A stretch of DNA of 64,000 bases from JABABV01 sp965222755 (GTDB taxonomy: Bacteria; Bacillota_I; Bacilli_A; Mycoplasmatales; JABABV01). Below the pieces are notes generated by a model. It was given only the letters and a program-made list of their open reading frames with translations, made no database searches and had not been told where the DNA came from. Every line of letters starts with the position of its first letter. Position 1 is the first letter of the stretch. Shown piece after piece: positions 61,098 to 64,000 of the stretch. The DNA is taken from the NCBI GenBank assembly GCA_965222755.1, contig CBDCUK010000002.1, forward strand, positions 1 to 64,000. The letters run 5' to 3'. A program made the position numbers and the translations under genes.

Positions 61098-62033
61098 ATG
61101 CTTTTATCAAGAATAAATAATCATTGAAAAAGAATTATTACAGCTGTAATATTAATTTTAATTTTTATTCCAATTATATTCTTTGCGTCATCTCAATATA
61201 TATATGCAAGATATACTGCAATTGCTTTTTTTGGATTAATAATTATATTTGGAACTTATGAATTACTTAATCATCGTGAATGAAATCAATATGTAGTTGG
61301 AGTTATGGTTTTTGCAACTATTTTATCAGTTTTTCTACCTAATTATTCCTTTTTGAAATTTATTTCTATGAGTTCCAATAGTGATATTAAATTCGATAAC
61401 ATAATTCATGATTTTTTCACCATTAGTCCTTATATATTATTAATTCCAATATTATTAGCATTATTAACACTGTTTGATAAAAAATTTAATATTGAAGATA
61501 TTTTATATCCTTTTGGAATTATGACATTAATGATTTGTTTTGGTAAAATAGCAATTTTATTAAGTATTTTAGATTATAAATATATTGTTTATATTATTGG
61601 AATAGCAGTGTTGAGTGATACTGGTGGATATGTTGGTGGTCGATTATTTGGTAAGAAAAAATTGGCTCCCAAAATTAGTCCTAAAAAAACTGTTGAAGGT
61701 GCTATCACTGGATTTTTATCAGGGTTTATATTTGCGTTTTTTTTCGGATATTTTTTAAATTTAACAACAGGATGAAATAAAGGGTTTAGTTTCGGAGAAG
61801 AAACACTACCACAAACTTTTGTTGATATTGTTAATACTTTAATAGTAGCTTCAATATTATCTTTTGCATCACCGTTAGGAGATTTATTATTTAGCGTTAT
61901 TAAACGAAAACAAGGAATTAAAGACTTTTCAAATTTATTACCAGGTCATGGTGGGATAATGGATCGCTTAGATTCTATTTCAGTAGTGTCAGTAGTATTT
62001 GGATTACTTCTACTTCTACTTTATAGTAAATAA
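61098..62033 (+). CDS. cdsA: Phosphatidate cytidylyltransferase
   Basis: Makes CDP-diacylglycerol for phospholipids in the membrane. Seven to eight hydrophobic segments; VLSDTGGYVGGRLFGKKKLAPKISPKKTVEGA, and the CDS signature SVIKRKQGIKDFSNLLPGHGGIMDRLDS near the end. Length 311 aa. GGAGAT lies 12 bases before the ATG. It is in the common uppS-cdsA-dxr-rseP order. Confidence 0.95.
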
Positions 62034-62056
62034 TTAATGTTGCGGAGAAACAATTT

Positions 62057-63217
62057 ATGAATTTAAAAATTAAAAAAATTTTATTACTTGGAGCTTCTGG
62101 ATCAGTTGGAGAACAAGTAGTATCTGTAATTGAAAAATTTCCACATAATTTTCAATTAGTTAGTGCAACTGTTGGGTACAACTTAAAAATTATTCCAAAA
62201 CTAATTAATAAATTAGGTGTTAAAAATATTTATGTAATTAAAAATGAAGATAAAATTAATTTAGAAAAAAAATTTCCTAATATTAATTTTTTTTCTAGCG
62301 ATATAGGAATTATTAATTTTATTAAAAAACAAAAATATAACTTTGCTATTAATGCACTTTCAGGTATTTTTGGTTTAAAACCAACATTAACTATTATTGA
62401 TCAAAAAAAACCATTAGCATTAGCTAATAAAGAATCATTAGTTGTTGCGGGTCATTTAATAATGAAAGCTTTAAAAAAATCAAAAACCCAACTATTAACT
62501 CTAGATAGTGAGCATAGTGCAATATGACAGATTTTGCAAAAAGAAACTTTTTCTAAAATTAATTTTGTCATACTAACTGCTAGTGGAGGACCTTTTTTAA
62601 ATAAGGATATTAAGGATTTTAAAAACATCACTATTGAATCTGCTCTTAATCACCCAACATGAAATATGGGAAAAAAAATCTTGATTGATAGCGCTTCAAT
62701 GATGAATAAAGTTTTTGAAGTTTATGAAGCTAAATGACTTTTCAATTTATCATCTTCTCAAATTAAAGTTATGATTGAACCGAATTCATTTTTACATGGC
62801 GGAGTACAATTCATTGATGGGTCAATGCATTGAGAAATGTCACGTCCTACAATGATTTTACCAATTGAATATGCAATGTTTTATCCTGAAAGAGCTTTGA
62901 ATCAAGAAATTAAACCTTTAAATATTATAGATTTTAATAAATTAAAATTTTTAAAATTAGATCCAGAAAGATACCCTTTATTTTTTATTGGTACTAGTTA
63001 TTTAGATAAAGAACTTTCTTGACCAGTTGTTTTAAACGCTGCTAACGAAGTAGCAGTAGCTTTATTTTTAAAAGGAAAAATATCATTTTTAGACATTATT
63101 AATGTTATTAAACAAAGTTTAAAAGATCACCAACCTATTGCAGTACCAACTTTGTCTGAAATTGAATTAATTGATAATAAAATTAGAGAAAAAATAAATA
63201 GTAAATACGGAGGATAA
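62057..63217 (+). CDS. dxr: 1-deoxy-D-xylulose 5-phosphate reductoisomerase
   Basis: Second enzyme of the MEP isoprenoid pathway, NADPH dependent. ILLLGASGSVGEQVVSVI (residues 8-25) is the nucleotide site, with A for T in the usual GSTGSIG. NKESLVVAG; LDSEHSAIWQIL (metal-binding Asp, Glu); LTASGGPF; NHPTWNMGKKILIDSASMMNK; and the C-terminal VVLNAANEVAVALFL are all in place. Length 386 aa fits. Most Mollicutes have lost this pathway; its presence supports a Spiroplasma-like host and supplies substrates for uppS. GCGGAG precedes the ATG. Confidence 0.95.
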
Positions 63218-63220
63218 AAA

Positions 63221-64000
63221 ATGCATGGATTATTATTAACTTTTAATGTCATTGTTATTGTGTTGTTTTTAGTTACTTTACATGAATTCGGACATTTCTT
63301 AATTGCAAAATTAAGTAAAATGTATGTTCATGAATTCGCGATTGGATTCGGACCAAAATTATTAAAATGAAAAATCAAGGAAACAGAATATAGTTTGCGT
63401 TTATTACCTTTAGGGGGATATGTTTTAGTGGCTCAAAAATCAGCCAGATATTTTTTTCCTAATTTATATGGCTATAAAGAAATCAATGGTGACTTAGTCA
63501 AGACTCATGAATCAATTATTAAAAACGAACAATTATATGAAAACTCTGCAATTTGAAAAAGAATTTCATTTATCAGCGCCGGAGTTATTTTTAATTTTCT
63601 ATTTGCAATGTTTGCACTAGCAATTGCTCTTAATATAAAAAATTCTGAGACAACTTCTGTTTACTACCCATTTTGAAAGAATTTTTGATCAGAAAATCAA
63701 GCAATATTTACTTCTATTGGACATATGTTTTCTTTTAACTTTTCTGGTTTAGGAAGCTTTGTTGCCATCGGTAAAGCAACTGGAACATTAGAAATTTGAA
63801 GTAATAGCGCTAATTTCTTTTTCTTGGTAGGTAGTTTATCATTAAGTTTGGCAATTTTTAATTTATTACCAATTGCACCAATGGATGGTTATAAAGTGGT
63901 TGGGTTGCTTTATCAAGTTATCACTAAAAAAGAAATGCCTGAAAAAGTAAATACGTATTTAAATGTCATTGGTTTATCATTAATAGTTATTTTGTTTATC
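63221..64000 (+). CDS. rseP: RIP metalloprotease RseP/RasP (3' end beyond the window)
   Basis: Intramembrane zinc protease (site-2 type) cleaving membrane segments. LVTLHEFGHFLIAKL has HExxH at residues 21-25 inside the first helix; VHEFAIGFGPKLLKW and LRLLPLGGYVLV follow as in the family. The third-ligand motif appears as NLLPIAPMDGYKVV instead of the usual LNLLPIPPLDGG. The loop between the two (about residues 75-110 and 140-175) looks too short for a full PDZ domain, so this seems a reduced form. At least 260 codons; no stop before the window edge. It begins three bases after the dxr stop, with GGAGG in the dxr end. Confidence 0.93.

Overview
This window is a gene-dense, very AT-rich stretch of a wall-less bacterium (Mollicutes) that reads UGA as tryptophan. 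Nearly every long gene crosses several in-frame TGA codons at conserved Trp positions (for example in asnS, proS, gshF and smc), and true stops are TAA or TAG. All coordinates below use genetic code 4. A dxr gene of the non-mevalonate isoprenoid route, a sufC Fe-S gene, uppS and a Ser/Thr kinase/PP2C pair fit a Spiroplasma-like member of the Mollicutes best. That placement is inference from gene content; no rRNA is present to settle it.

Layout: 1-312 holds the start of sufC, leaving the window leftward. 560-3901 is a forward block with two small membrane proteins, ribosomal protein L33, secE, nusG and a leucyl aminopeptidase. 3969-4933 is a reverse pair, a 38-residue zinc-ribbon protein and a TtcA-type tRNA thiolase. 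5010-10938 runs forward: truB, ribF, an rRNA methyltransferase, a hydrolase, trmB and a large anchored HExxH protein. A tRNA-His and a small membrane protein follow, then a reverse ferredoxin/flavodoxin-NADP reductase-type flavoprotein. 12583-25327 runs forward: tsaE-tsaB-tsaD, peroxiredoxin, a thiN-like gene, folD, asnS, galE, an RDD protein, pcrA, a membrane protein with degenerate GGDEF/EAL-like halves, and proS. 25439-27302 is the classic rpsP-rimM-trmD-rplS operon. After a reverse choline-kinase-like gene come trmL, def and an RNase J. 31604-36196 is a reverse signalling/housekeeping operon (rsmD, gmk, PP2C phosphatase, Ser/Thr kinase, rsgA, rpe). 36441-46192 is mainly transporters plus trpS, an Spx/ArsC-like protein, nadK, a Cof-type HAD phosphatase and rpmB. 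46396-56704 is lipid, RNA and chromosome biology (fakA, plsX, rnc, smc, ftsY), with a full-length gshF between ftsY and ylxM. 56913 to the end is rpsB-tsf, then pyrH-frr-uppS-cdsA-dxr-rseP, the last gene cut by the window edge.

The genes fall into a few working sets: tRNA modification (TtcA, TruB, TrmB, TsaEBD, TrmD, TrmL); translation and secretion (L33, L28, S16, L19, S2, EF-Ts, Frr, SecE, FtsY); phospholipid supply (FakA, PlsX, CdsA); isoprenoid carrier supply (Dxr, UppS); and thiol/redox defence (peroxiredoxin, GshF, flavoprotein reductase, Spx-like protein). I saw no insertion sequence, prophage, CRISPR array, rRNA or clear pseudogene. The most unusual items are the bifunctional glutathione synthase gene inserted in the ftsY-ylxM pair, an S2 protein with a C-terminal SAP/Rho-N-like tail, a membrane-anchored L33-like zinc ribbon beside the normal L33, a degenerate GGDEF/EAL membrane protein, and an EIIB-like membrane protein lacking the phosphorylated cysteine.
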